Part shown: piece after piece, positions 40,840 through 49,774 of the stretch
Layout: the number at the start of each line of letters is the position of its first letter
Numbering within the stretch: position 1 is the first letter of the stretch
Assembly: GCF_003574395.1 (NCBI RefSeq)
Contig: NZ_QMJY01000083.1
Coordinates: 186,001 to 250,000 of the forward strand
Direction: 5' to 3'
Origin: Tabrizicola thermarum
GTDB lineage: Bacteria > Pseudomonadota > Alphaproteobacteria > Rhodobacterales > Rhodobacteraceae
Length of the DNA: 64,000 nucleotides
Position numbers and translations under genes: made by a program
The notes under the pieces: model-generated
The model's input: the letters and a program-made list of their open reading frames with translations, nothing else
Databases searched by the model: none
What the model was told of the DNA's origin: nothing

Positions 40840-41929
40840 GGCCCGGGGCCTCACCGCCCCGCCCCAGCCGCTGCATCGTCAGCGCCATCGCCGCCTTTTG
40901 CGGCGTGGGGTCCGCAAGCACCGCCTCGAGCGTCGGCGCTATGACCTCGGCGCGACAGGCCGGCCCCAGGAACTCGGGCACGACGCGGGTCTCGCTGACC
41001 AGGTTGACCAGCGTCACGGTGTCGATCAGCGCCGCGCGCTGCATCAGCCACCAGCTGACGGGGTGCATGTCATAGGCGATCACCATCGGGCAGGCATTGG
41101 CGGCCAGCTCCAGCGACACCGTCCCCGAAGCTGCCAGCGCCACATCCGCCGCTGCAAAGGCCCCGCGTTTCTCGCCCGCCTCCTCGACGATCTGCGGGGC
41201 CAGGGGCCATGAGGCGGTCAGATCGCGCACCAGCCCTGCGACGCCGCGCACCGTCGGCAGGGCCAGCCGCAGATCGGGATGGCGCACCTTCAGGCGACCG
41301 ACCACCTCGCCGAAGATCGGGGCCAGACGCGAAACCTCGCTGCGGCGCGACCCCGGCAGGACCAGCAGCAGTGGCCCCTCACCGGCAAAGGCGGCCCGTT
41401 CCGCCGGTGACGCCAGCGGCTCGGCCACCACCGGATGCCCGACGAAATCACAGGTCATCCCCGCCGCCGTCATGTAGGGCGGCTCGAACGGGAGCAGCGC
41501 CAGCACATGGTCGATGACCCGCGCCATTTTCGCCGCCCGCCCCGGACGCCAGGCCCAGACCGAGGGCGCGACATAGTGGATGGTGCGGAAGTCCGGGCGC
41601 GCGGCCTTGACGATCTTCGCCACTCGCAGACAGAAATCGGGGCTGTCGATGGTCACCAAGGCCTCGGCACCACTGGCCAGCGCCGCCTCGGCTGCCTCGC
41701 GGATACGCCGCTTGAGATGGAGGTATTTCGGCAGGACCTCGGCGATGCCCATCACGGACAGCTCCTCCATCGGGAAGAGGCTCGCCATCCCCTCCGCCTG
41801 CATCAGCGGCCCGCCGATCCCGGCAAACTCTACCGGAATCAGCGACTTCAGCCCCGCCATCAGCGCCGCCCCCAGACGATCGCCAGAAGGCTCACCCGCG
41901 ATCAGGAACAGCATCAACGCCCCGCTCAT
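40799..41929 (-). CDS. lpxB: Lipid A disaccharide synthase
   Basis: The 376-residue glycosyltransferase (GT-B fold) joins UDP-diacylglucosamine and lipid X into the lipid A disaccharide. Typical segments are FLIAGEPSGDRLGA, IGGPLMQAEGM, YVAPSVWAWRPGRAAKM, LPFEPPYM and LLLVLPGSRRSEV. AASGTVSLELAANACPMV is the donor site. ATG 41929 is inside a 12-bp inverted repeat; ATG 41914 is an alternative start. It ends the envelope cluster. Confidence 0.95.
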   Translation of the reverse strand: MSGALMLFLIAGEPSGDRLGAALMAGLKSLIPVEFAGIGGPLMQAEGMASLFPMEELSVMGIAEVLPKYLHLKRRIREAAEAALASGAEALVTIDSPDFCLRVAKIVKAARPDFRTIHYVAPSVWAWRPGRAAKMARVIDHVLALLPFEPPYMTAAGMTCDFVGHPVVAEPLASPAERAAFAGEGPLLLVLPGSRRSEVSRLAPIFGEVVGRLKVRHPDLRLALPTVRGVAGLVRDLTASWPLAPQIVEEAGEKRGAFAAADVALAASGTVSLELAANACPMVIAYDMHPVSWWLMQRAALIDTVTLVNLVSETRVVPEFLGPACRAEVIAPTLEAVLADPTPQKAAMALTMQRLGRGGEAPGLRAARSVLAALRR

Positions 41930-41996
41930 CGCTTGTCTTCGACCGCTCTTCGCTGCGACACACCCCGCGAAGAGCGCCGCGCAGCAAGCGATGAGC
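41924..41996. repeat. Nested inverted repeat spanning the lpxB start codon
   Basis: GCTCATCGCTTG (41924-41935) is the exact complement of CAAGCGATGAGC (41985-41996), a 12-bp outer stem. Inside it, GCTCTTCGC (41945-41953) pairs with GCGAAGAGC (41967-41975). In the lpxI-lpxB transcript the outer stem would include the lpxB ATG at 41929 and hide it. This fills nearly the whole 76-base gap between the two genes. Confidence 0.7.
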
Positions 41997-42005
41997 CGCC
42001 CGCGC

Positions 42006-42821
42006 TCATGCCCGCGCCCAGAGGAACAGGCCCAGCTCTTCCGCCATCCGCGTCATCTCGTCCAGGTCCAGGCAGATCACCGCCCCGGCCTGAAACGCGA
42101 TCCCGCCCAGACCCGCCGCCGCCGCGCCGCGCAGCGTCTCCGGCCCGATCGTCGGCAGGTCGATGCGCCGGTCCTGATCGGGCTTCGCCGCCTTGTAGAA
42201 CACCCCGCGCCCCCGGGCCGGATCAGGCCGCAGCGCACCGATCCCGGCCACCTGCGTCAAGAGGGCATCCGTCCCCGGCAGCGCCTCGACGCCCAGGCAC
42301 AGGCCCTGCGCCACGACAGCGCCCTGCCCCACATCCACCGCGCCAAGGGCCGCCACGATGGCCGCCGCCCGTTCGGCATCCGCCGCATCGCGGGGCGAAA
42401 CCGTCCCGGCCAGCACCCCGGCGCCGGGCAGCAACGCGGGCGCGATCTGGTCGACGCCGACGACCGAAAAGCCGAACTCCTCGAAAAGCGCGATCACCAC
42501 CCGCAGCGTGGCGTCATCGCCCGCCGCCATCGCCTGCATCAGCTGCGGCAAAAGCGCGGCCGTGCCTTCATCCAGCAGGGCCGGATCGAGCCTTGGCCGC
42601 GTGACGGCCCCGGCAAAGATCACCTGGCCGATCCCGTCCCGCTCCAGCGCGCGCAAGAACGGCACCAGCCGCTCGACCCGGAAGGTCAGGTCGACGGTCA
42701 GCCCATCCGGCGCAAAGCCATCCATCGCGGCCACAAGCGGCGGCTCATCCATGGCCGCAGCGAGCGCGGCGGGAAGCCGACCCTGCCCGGCAATGACCGC
42801 CGTTCGCGCGCCCGCGCTCAC
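42006..42821 (-). CDS. lpxI: UDP-2,3-diacylglucosamine pyrophosphatase LpxI
   Basis: A 271-residue LpxI (DUF1009) enzyme making lipid X, used by alphaproteobacteria in place of LpxH. The N-terminus has TAVIAGQGRLPAALAAAM. The C-terminal domain has DVGQGAVVAQGLCLGVEALPG (split), GVFYKAAKPDQDRRIDLPTIG and GIAFQAGAVICLD. The GTG start at 42821 overlaps the lpxA stop (GTGA), so it is coupled. Confidence 0.93.
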   Translation of the reverse strand: MSAGARTAVIAGQGRLPAALAAAMDEPPLVAAMDGFAPDGLTVDLTFRVERLVPFLRALERDGIGQVIFAGAVTRPRLDPALLDEGTAALLPQLMQAMAAGDDATLRVVIALFEEFGFSVVGVDQIAPALLPGAGVLAGTVSPRDAADAERAAAIVAALGAVDVGQGAVVAQGLCLGVEALPGTDALLTQVAGIGALRPDPARGRGVFYKAAKPDQDRRIDLPTIGPETLRGAAAAGLGGIAFQAGAVICLDLDEMTRMAEELGLFLWARA

Positions 42822-43624
42822 CGTCCGCCCTTCGGGGTCAGGAAGCTGCGATCGGACTTCGACAGGATGAAATCCGCGATCTCGCGCACCAGGGGGTTGT
42901 CGCTCTCCTCGGCCAGCTTGCGCGCGCGGTCCAGAAAACTGCCGTCCTCCTGCGCCAGAGTCTGATAGGCGGCCCGCAGCGCGGTGATCCCCGCGCGGTC
43001 CACACCCCGACGCTTGAGCCCGACAAGGTTCAGCCCGTCCAGCTCGCCCCGCGGCGCCTGCACCAGGCCATAGGGGATCACGTCGTTCGTCACCATCGTG
43101 ACCGCGCCGATGATCGCGCCCTGCCCGATCCGCACCCACTGGTGCACACCCGACAACCCGCCGACGATCACGTCGTCCCCCAGCACGCAATGCCCGGCAA
43201 TGGCCACGTTGTTCACGAGGATCACCCGGTCGCCGATCTGAGCATCATGTCCGACATGGGCGCCGGTCATGATAAGCACATCGTCGCCCACCCGCGTGAC
43301 CCCGCCCCCGCCCTCGGTGCCGGTGTTCAGCGTCGCCGCCTCGCGGATCCGGCAGCGCCGGCCCACGATCAGCCGCGTGCGCTCGCCATGATATTTCAGG
43401 TCCTGCGGCACTTCGCCGACCGTGGCAAAGGGGAAGATCACCGTCTCGTCGCCGATCTCGGTCCAGCCCGTCACCACCGCATGCGACTTGACCTCGACCC
43501 GCGCACCCAGCACGACCTCCGGTCCGATGATCGAGAACGGGCCGATGACGCAGCCCTCGCCCAGGACGGCCCCGCTCTCGACCACGGCCGAGGGATGCAC
43601 GCGGGCTGTCGGATGAATGCTCAT
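42818..43624 (-). CDS. lpxA: UDP-N-acetylglucosamine acyltransferase
   Basis: The 268-residue trimeric left-handed beta-helix enzyme acylates UDP-GlcNAc with a 3-hydroxyacyl chain, the first step of lipid A synthesis. Hexapeptide repeats run from IHPTARVHPSAVVESGAVLG to VLGDDVIVGGLSGVHQWVRIG, and AHVGHDAQIGDR contains the catalytic-type histidine. The C-terminal helical domain begins near GLKRRGVDRAGI. It follows fabZ by 8 bases. Confidence 0.96.
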   Translation of the reverse strand: MSIHPTARVHPSAVVESGAVLGEGCVIGPFSIIGPEVVLGARVEVKSHAVVTGWTEIGDETVIFPFATVGEVPQDLKYHGERTRLIVGRRCRIREAATLNTGTEGGGGVTRVGDDVLIMTGAHVGHDAQIGDRVILVNNVAIAGHCVLGDDVIVGGLSGVHQWVRIGQGAIIGAVTMVTNDVIPYGLVQAPRGELDGLNLVGLKRRGVDRAGITALRAAYQTLAQEDGSFLDRARKLAEESDNPLVREIADFILSKSDRSFLTPKGGR

Positions 43625-43632
43625 GCCCGGGC

Positions 43633-44094
43633 TCAGGCCTTGGCCACGTCGAACATCGCCATGAAGGTGGCCTCGCAGGCCAGCTCGCCCTCGACCATGG
43701 CGCGGCCCTCGAACTTCCAGACCCGGCCGCCACCGCGCAAGGCCTTCACATGCAGCTCCAGCACATCGCCCGGCACCACCTTGCGGCGGAACTTCACGCC
43801 ATCGACGCCCATGAAGAAGACCTTGGCATTCTTGTCCACCAGGTCCATCGACAGGCCGACCAGAACGCCGCTGGTCTGCGCCATCGCCTCGATGATCATC
43901 ACGCCGGGGAAGATCGGCATCCCGGGGAAATGACCCTGGAATTGCGGCTCGTTCAGCGTGACGCACTTGATGCCCACGCAGGACTCGTTCAGCACGATGT
44001 CGCGGACCTTGTCGATCAACAGGAAGGGATAGCGGTGCGGAATGATCCTCTGGATCAGATCCAGATCGGCATGTGTCTCGGCGGCTGCATCCAT
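43633..44094 (-). CDS. fabZ: 3-hydroxyacyl-ACP dehydratase FabZ
   Basis: The 153-residue hot-dog-fold dehydratase of fatty acid synthesis. The catalytic histidine is His55 in [11 protein letters not shown] and the catalytic glutamate is Glu69 in [11 protein letters not shown]. The N-terminal [14 protein letters not shown] is typical. The start at 44094 follows AGGGG. It competes with lipid A synthesis for 3-hydroxyacyl-ACP, which fits its place directly before lpxA. Confidence 0.96.
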   Translation of the reverse strand: MDAAAETHADLDLIQRIIPHRYPFLLIDKVRDIVLNESCVGIKCVTLNEPQFQGHFPGMPIFPGVMIIEAMAQTSGVLVGLSMDLVDKNAKVFFMGVDGVKFRRKVVPGDVLELHVKALRGGGRVWKFEGRAMVEGELACEATFMAMFDVAKA

Positions 44095-44192
44095 GGTTTC
44101 ACCCCTTCCCCGGCCATCGGCCAAACGGCTTTCGGTCTAGCTAGCAAGTCGCGCGGGAGGGCACAAGTTGCTCAGGGCCAGGACAGGTCCGG

Positions 44193-44753
44193 TCAGGGCT
44201 TCGGCGCCGCCCGTTCCGCCAGCGCAACGTTGACGCGGGCGATGGCCTCGTCAGTGATGTCGATCGCCGACAGAGACAGGATCACCACGTTCTTGTCCAG
44301 GATCGCGGTCGCTTTCCTGTCCCCCAGAATCTCGCCCAGCACCGGGACGACAACCTCGAGAAACGCCTTGCGGTCCTTGTCGCGCCCTTCGGTCAGGCGG
44401 CGGGCCTTGGCATCCTGTTCGGCGCGGATCCGTTCCACCTTGGCATCGAAGGCCTCGGCCTTGGCGGAGAATTCCTCGGGCGGCAGCTTTGCCCGCGCCT
44501 CGGTAAGAGCCTGCTCTTCGGCGACCAGCTCCGCTTCGATCGCACGGTTCTCCTGCTCCAGCGCCGCTGTCGCGGCCCGCTCCCGCTCGACCACGGCCTT
44601 GCCGAAATCGGATTCCAGGAACAGTCGGTCCTGATCCAGCGTCAGAAGCGGCGCCACCGCATCCTGCGCTGCAGCCGGCAGGCCCAGCGACATCACGCCG
44701 ACGATGATCCAGGCCCGCAGCATCGAGGGCCCGTATCCGCGCCACCCCGCCAT
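44193..44753 (-). CDS. skp: OmpH/Skp family periplasmic chaperone
   Basis: The 186-residue exported protein has a signal peptide ending near GLPAAAQ. A long charged coiled coil follows (ERAATAALEQENRAIEAELV, LTEARAKLPPEEFSAKAEAF, RIRAEQDAKARRLTEGRDKD) and a C-terminal strand region (ILDKNVVILSLSAIDIT). Skp holds unfolded outer-membrane proteins for BamA. It starts 2 bases after the bamA stop. An internal Met at 44723 is an alternative start closer to the hydrophobic core. Confidence 0.88.
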   Translation of the reverse strand: MAGWRGYGPSMLRAWIIVGVMSLGLPAAAQDAVAPLLTLDQDRLFLESDFGKAVVERERAATAALEQENRAIEAELVAEEQALTEARAKLPPEEFSAKAEAFDAKVERIRAEQDAKARRLTEGRDKDRKAFLEVVVPVLGEILGDRKATAILDKNVVILSLSAIDITDEAIARVNVALAERAAPKP

Positions 44754-44755
44754 CG

Positions 44756-47098
44756 TCAGAACTTGGTCGAGATCGTCAGGTCGAAGGTCTGTTCCTTGTC
44801 GTAATCTTCCTTCTTGACCGCCCGGCTGAAGTTGAACCGCAAAGGGCCGATCGGCGTGGTCCAGAACACCGACAGACCCAGCGAGGCGCGCGGGTTCAAC
44901 CCGTCGTCGACCGGGCCACCAACTCCCGCCGTGTTGTCCAGGCTCCAGACCGAGCCGACGTCGAAGAAGGCGCCGCCGGTGATGCCGTATTCCTCGGGCA
45001 GGCCCAGCGGGAAATCCGCCTCGAACCGGGCGACGGCGAACATGTTCCCGCCGAGCGCGTCCTGATCGGTCGCCCCCAGATCGCGCGGACCGATCCCGTT
45101 CGGCTCGAAGCCCCTGATCTTGCCATTGCCGAAGAAGCGGTCCGTCACCCGCGTCATGTTGCCGCCCAGAGAAGTAATCGCCCCGCCTTCGAAGATCGCG
45201 CGCAGCGTCACTTCCTCGTTCAGCACCTTGGTTTCCGCCAGCGCGAGAGCCGTGGTCTTGATGTACTTGTTGTCACCGCCAAGGCCCGCGAAATCCTGAC
45301 CGAAGCGCAACAGGACGCCACCCTTCGGATTAAGTCCGGTGATACGGTTGTCGAACTCGTAGCTATAGCCGACCGACATCGTCTTCAGCGCGCCGCGCGC
45401 CTCTTCGGCCTGAATGATCGGCGAATTGCCGGTGTAGTTGAACAGCTTGTCCTCGGTGATCCCCAGCCGCAGGTTCAGGTTCGACTGTTCGCCGACCGGA
45501 AAGCCGATCCCGGTGTTGAAGCCGATGTTGCGCGTGTCATAGGCCGAGAAATCGGACTCTGACGTGCGGTAGAATGCACCCAACGAGAAGCTGAGGTCAC
45601 GGCCCAGGAGGGCCGGTTCGGTGAAGCTGAAACTGGAATTCTGGTTCGAAGAGGCCGTCGAGATCGAGGCCGTCAGACGCTGGCCGCGCCCCAGGAAGTT
45701 GGTTTCGGAAAAGCTGACGCTCACTCCGGTGCCGTTCGCGACCGAATAGGTCAGACCAAAATTCAGCGATCCCGTGGGCTGTTCCTCGACATCCACATTG
45801 ACGACAACCTGATCTGCGGCCGATCCCTGCTCGGCATTGACCTGCGCGTCCGAGAAGAAGCCAAGCGCCCGGATGCGTTCGGCCGCCTGGCGGATTTCGC
45901 GCGGGTTGAAGGGGTCGCCCTCGCTGGTGCGGAACTGGCGCCGGATCACCTGATCCAGCGTCGTCTTGTTGCCCTCGATGTCGATCCGTTCGACAAAGAC
46001 CCGCTGGCCCCGCACGATGGCGAACTGGATGTCCACCATCTGCCCCCGGTCGTTGCGGGTGATGCGCGGCTCGACACGGATGAAGTTCAGCCCCTTCTTC
46101 AGGGCAAGGTTTTCCATCCGGGTGATGTTGTTGTCGATCAGAAGCGGCGTATAGGTCTGCCCGGTGCGGATCTTCTGGACCGCTTCGAACTCGGCGGCAT
46201 CCAGCCCCTCGACCTCCGATACGGTCGACACCTTCCCGATCGAATAGGGCAGGCCCTCACGGATGGTGAAGGTCAGGAAGGTCGCGTCGCGTTCGCGGCT
46301 GACCTCGGCGCTGGCGTCGAGGATCTGAAAGTCGATATAGCCACGCGACAGGTAGAAATCGGTCAGAACCTTGCGATCCAGCTCCAGCCGTTCGGGCACG
46401 AAGGTGTCGCGCTGGATCAGGTTGCGCAGCAGCCCCGCCTGTTTGGTCTCCAGCACCTGGCGCAAGCGGCGGTCCGAGAAGGCCTTGTTGCCGACAAAGC
46501 TGATCCGCTCGTTCTCGACAACACGGCCCTCGGTCACCTCGAACACCAGATCGACCCGGTTGTCACTGCGGCGGATGATCTTCGGCGTCACGCTGGCCGC
46601 CAGACGCCCGGACACCCGATAGGCCTCGGCAATCGCCGCCGCATCCGATTCTGCCATCGAAGGGGAATAGACCCGGCGCGGCTGCGACTTTATCAGCTCG
46701 GACAGCTTCTCGTCCTTCAGCCGCTTGTTGCCCTCGATCGAGATGACGTTGACGATCGGGTATTCCCTGACCCGGATCACCAGGGTCGAACCCTGCGGCA
46801 CAAGCTCCACCGTTTCAAAGAGGTTGGAGTTCAGGATGCGCTGATAGGCGTCGTTCAGCGCGGCCGCCGACACCTCCTGGCCCCGCTTGATTCCGGCATA
46901 GTTGAGGATGGTCGCGGCATCGACGCGCTCATTGCCTTCGATGGTCACATTCGAAAACGAAAAGACCTGGGCAACGGCGGGCTGGAGGAACGGCACCGAA
47001 GCCGTTGCGGCACCGATGAAAACGGCCGTGGCCAGCAGACGAGCCCTTGACCTTGCCCGGGCAGACCGCCCCTTGGCCGCGTGCTGGGTCATCCGCAT
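44756..47098 (-). CDS. bamA: Outer-membrane protein assembly factor BamA
   Basis: The 780-residue Omp85 protein inserts beta-barrel proteins. A signal peptide (ending FLQPAVAQ) is followed by five POTRA domains (first FSNVTIEGNERVDAATILNY, last VFVERIDIEGNKTTLDQVIR). The 16-strand barrel ends in TFDLTISTKF, with the terminal phenylalanine needed for recognition. GKIRGFEPNGIGPRD is the conserved L6 region (xRGF). It lies between rseP and skp. Confidence 0.97.
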   Translation of the reverse strand: MRMTQHAAKGRSARARSRARLLATAVFIGAATASVPFLQPAVAQVFSFSNVTIEGNERVDAATILNYAGIKRGQEVSAAALNDAYQRILNSNLFETVELVPQGSTLVIRVREYPIVNVISIEGNKRLKDEKLSELIKSQPRRVYSPSMAESDAAAIAEAYRVSGRLAASVTPKIIRRSDNRVDLVFEVTEGRVVENERISFVGNKAFSDRRLRQVLETKQAGLLRNLIQRDTFVPERLELDRKVLTDFYLSRGYIDFQILDASAEVSRERDATFLTFTIREGLPYSIGKVSTVSEVEGLDAAEFEAVQKIRTGQTYTPLLIDNNITRMENLALKKGLNFIRVEPRITRNDRGQMVDIQFAIVRGQRVFVERIDIEGNKTTLDQVIRRQFRTSEGDPFNPREIRQAAERIRALGFFSDAQVNAEQGSAADQVVVNVDVEEQPTGSLNFGLTYSVANGTGVSVSFSETNFLGRGQRLTASISTASSNQNSSFSFTEPALLGRDLSFSLGAFYRTSESDFSAYDTRNIGFNTGIGFPVGEQSNLNLRLGITEDKLFNYTGNSPIIQAEEARGALKTMSVGYSYEFDNRITGLNPKGGVLLRFGQDFAGLGGDNKYIKTTALALAETKVLNEEVTLRAIFEGGAITSLGGNMTRVTDRFFGNGKIRGFEPNGIGPRDLGATDQDALGGNMFAVARFEADFPLGLPEEYGITGGAFFDVGSVWSLDNTAGVGGPVDDGLNPRASLGLSVFWTTPIGPLRFNFSRAVKKEDYDKEQTFDLTISTKF

Positions 47099-47174
47099 AT
47101 TCCATCCTCGCCCAATTTTGTCTTTCCGGATTGACTAGCGGGAAAGCAAAGCTTTGTCAAAAGCCTGCGGTCCC

Positions 47175-47183
47175 TGTGGATAA
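47175..47183. promoter_or_regulatory. DnaA-box-like TGTGGATAA between rseP and bamA
   Basis: TGTGGATAA is the complement of the consensus DnaA box TTATCCACA. It lies in the 160-base gap between bamA and rseP, within a 16-base stretch repeated at about 53885-53900. A single box is not an origin. Confidence 0.3.
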
Positions 47184-47258
47184 CTTTGCAAGATGTTGTG
47201 CTGAAAAGGCTATGGCCTGTGCACCGCCGCTCTTGTCCCTCTGGCCCGCGCTGCCTCG

Positions 47259-48587
47259 CTATCGGCACATCAGATCGCGGCTGAGGCCGAAGAGCATGAT
47301 CGACAGCACCAGCGTCAGCCCCACTGTCATCAGCATCCGCAGCGCCCGTTCCGAGGGCTTCCGGCGCGTCACTGCCTCATAGGCGTAGAACACGAGATGT
47401 CCGCCATCCAGCACCGGGATCGGAAAGAGATTCAGGATGCCGACGCCCAGCGACAGGATGGCCAGCATGCTGACAAAGCTGACCGCGCCGTTGCGCGCCG
47501 CATCGCCGGCCGTCTCGGCCATCCCGATCGCCCCCGACAGGTTGCAGCTGCTGATCGCCCCCTGGATCATGTGCGAAAGGCCCGAGAAGGTTGTGGTCGT
47601 CATCAGCCACATCGACCGCGCCGCACCCGACAGCGCCTCCCACGGGCCGACGCTGCGCACGGCGGGCTCGAAAAACATGCCGGAATACAGGCCCAGCAGA
47701 TAGCGCTCGGTGAACCCGCCATTGCCATCGTCGACCGTGCGGATGCGCGGCGTCAGCATCAGATCGAAGGTCTTGCCGTCGCGCCAGACCGTCAGCGGCA
47801 CCGGCTGGCCCTTGCTGTCCGCCACGATCTTCGGCAGCTCCTCGAAGACCCGCACATCCTTGCCCCCGGCCTTCAGTATGACATCGCCTTCCCGAATGCC
47901 CGCATCCATCGCGGCCGAACGGACCTGCACTTCGCCGATCACCGGGATCCGGGGATGCGGACCTGTCACCACGATCTCATCCGCGCCGCGCCGCACCGTG
48001 TAATCCAGCATCGCCTTGTCGGTAAGCGTATCGGCAACCTGCTGAAAGGTCGCCCAATCCGGGGTTGGCGTGCCATCCAGCGCCAGGATCACGTCGCCGA
48101 CCGCCAGACCGGACCCTTCGAACGGCAGAGGCCGGATCTTGCCGATCGTCGGCTCATCCCGCGGGACGCCCACCGCAAAGGCAAGCCCGGCCAGCAGCAC
48201 GAAGGTCAGGATGAAGTTGAACACCGGACCCGCCGCCACCGTGGCGGTCCGGGCCCATAACGGGGCTCCAGCCATCGTGTGCCGCCGCTCTTCCGCCGAC
48301 AGGCCCGACACATCGGCGGCCCGCACCGAGGACGCATCCGCATCGCCCATGAACTTGACATAGCCGCCGAAGGGAATCGCCGCGATCTGCCATTTCGTGC
48401 CGCGCTTGTCGGTGCGGCTGAACAGGACCGGGCCGAAGCCCACCGAGAACACCTCGGAATGGATGCCCGACCAGCGCCCGACGATGTAATGGCCGTATTC
48501 GTGGACGAAGACGATCACCGACAGCGCGATCACGAAGAACGCCACCGTCCAGGCCGTACCGCCAAGCGCCGCAACAACCGCTTCCAT
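47259..48587 (-). CDS. rseP: Site-2 zinc metalloprotease RseP
   Basis: The 442-residue intramembrane protease cleaves anti-sigma factors and leftover signal peptides. The zinc motif is HEYGH at residues 29-33 in the first helix. Two PDZ-like regions follow (GSGLAVGDVILALDG and AAMDAGIREGDVILKAGG), then the second metal site LFPIPVLDGGHL. ATG 48587 has AGGAG 7 bases upstream; GTG 48590 is an alternative. It overlaps the dxr stop and is coupled. Confidence 0.95.
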   Translation of the reverse strand: MEAVVAALGGTAWTVAFFVIALSVIVFVHEYGHYIVGRWSGIHSEVFSVGFGPVLFSRTDKRGTKWQIAAIPFGGYVKFMGDADASSVRAADVSGLSAEERRHTMAGAPLWARTATVAAGPVFNFILTFVLLAGLAFAVGVPRDEPTIGKIRPLPFEGSGLAVGDVILALDGTPTPDWATFQQVADTLTDKAMLDYTVRRGADEIVVTGPHPRIPVIGEVQVRSAAMDAGIREGDVILKAGGKDVRVFEELPKIVADSKGQPVPLTVWRDGKTFDLMLTPRIRTVDDGNGGFTERYLLGLYSGMFFEPAVRSVGPWEALSGAARSMWLMTTTTFSGLSHMIQGAISSCNLSGAIGMAETAGDAARNGAVSFVSMLAILSLGVGILNLFPIPVLDGGHLVFYAYEAVTRRKPSERALRMLMTVGLTLVLSIMLFGLSRDLMCR

Positions 48588-49771
48588 CACCTTGCTCCTG
48601 CCGCGACCTGCGCGATCTCGTTCGCCCTGACTCTGGCCAGATGGTCCATCCCCTGCACATCCTCAAGGGTCATCTGTCCGATTTCCTTGCTCAACTCGCC
48701 GTCAAGCGCCGCAAGCACCGCCTCGACGACCTCGGCCATCTGCATGAAGCCGATCCCGCCCGCAAGGAAATGGTCCAGCGCCACCTCCTTCGCCGCATTG
48801 AACGCCGCCCCAGCCAGTCCGCGCCGCGCCATCACCTCGCGCGCCAGCCGCAGGGCCGGATAGCGCGCCATCTCGGGCGCGCGGAAACTGAGCCGGGCGA
48901 TCTGCGCCAGATCCAGCCGCGCGACGGGAAGGTGCGATCGGTCAGGCCAGTTCAGCGCATAGCCGATGGAGTGGCGCATGTCCGGCGCCCCCATATGCGC
49001 CATGATCGCCCCATCGCGAAAACCCACCATCGAATGAATCAGGCTTTCGGGATGGATGATGACCTCGACCTGATCCGGCTCCACCCCGAAATATTCGCGC
49101 GTTTCGATGACTTCGAGCGCCTTGTTGAACATGCTGGCCGAATCGATGGTGATCCGTTGCCCCATCGCCCAGTTCGGATGCGCCAGGGCATCCCTGACCG
49201 TCGCCCGCGCCAGCTGCTCCAGCGGCCAGTCCCGCAAGGCCCCCCCGCTGGCCGTCAGGATGATCCGCTCGACCGCCGTGACATCCTCGCCCACCAGCGC
49301 CTGGAAGATCGCTGAATGTTCGCTATCCACCGGCAGGATGCGCGCGCCGTGGCGGGCGGCCTCGGCCATCACCAGGGGACCCGCCGTCACCAGGCTTTCC
49401 TTGTTGGCCAGCGCCAGCGTCGTCCCGTGGCGCAGTGCGCGAAGGCCCGGCTCCAGTCCTGCCGCCCCGACGATCGCGCTCATCACCCAGTCCGCGGGCC
49501 GGTCTGCCGCCTCGGCAATCGCCTCCGGTCCCGCCGCTGCGGCAACGCCGGACCCTTCCAGCCGCGTGCGCAACTCGGCCAGACCGGCGGGATCGGCGCA
49601 GACTGCCACCTCGGCCCGCAAAGCCCGCGCCATCTCGGCCAGCCGGGCGATGTTCCGCCCGCCGGTCAGCGCCACGATGCGGAACGCCTCGGCCCCACCC
49701 GCCCGCTGCAACAGATCAACCGTCTGCTCTCCGATCGACCCCGTCGCGCCAAAGATCGAAACGCTGCGCAT
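48587..49771 (-). CDS. dxr: 1-deoxy-D-xylulose 5-phosphate reductoisomerase
   Basis: The 394-residue NADPH enzyme makes methylerythritol phosphate in the non-mevalonate isoprenoid pathway. The NADPH site is SIFGATGSIGEQTVDLL and the substrate/metal segment is PVDSEHSAIFQAL. LTASGGALRDWP and HPNWAMGQRITIDSASMFNK are also diagnostic. It feeds UppS with isoprenoid precursors and lies between cdsA (3-base gap) and rseP. Confidence 0.97.
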   Translation of the reverse strand: MRSVSIFGATGSIGEQTVDLLQRAGGAEAFRIVALTGGRNIARLAEMARALRAEVAVCADPAGLAELRTRLEGSGVAAAAGPEAIAEAADRPADWVMSAIVGAAGLEPGLRALRHGTTLALANKESLVTAGPLVMAEAARHGARILPVDSEHSAIFQALVGEDVTAVERIILTASGGALRDWPLEQLARATVRDALAHPNWAMGQRITIDSASMFNKALEVIETREYFGVEPDQVEVIIHPESLIHSMVGFRDGAIMAHMGAPDMRHSIGYALNWPDRSHLPVARLDLAQIARLSFRAPEMARYPALRLAREVMARRGLAGAAFNAAKEVALDHFLAGGIGFMQMAEVVEAVLAALDGELSKEIGQMTLEDVQGMDHLARVRANEIAQVAAGAR

Positions 49772-49774
49772 CCC

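Noticed and set aside
47175-47183. Replication origin at the DnaA-box-like site
   Set aside because: A single box with no AT-rich element, dnaA gene or box cluster nearby.
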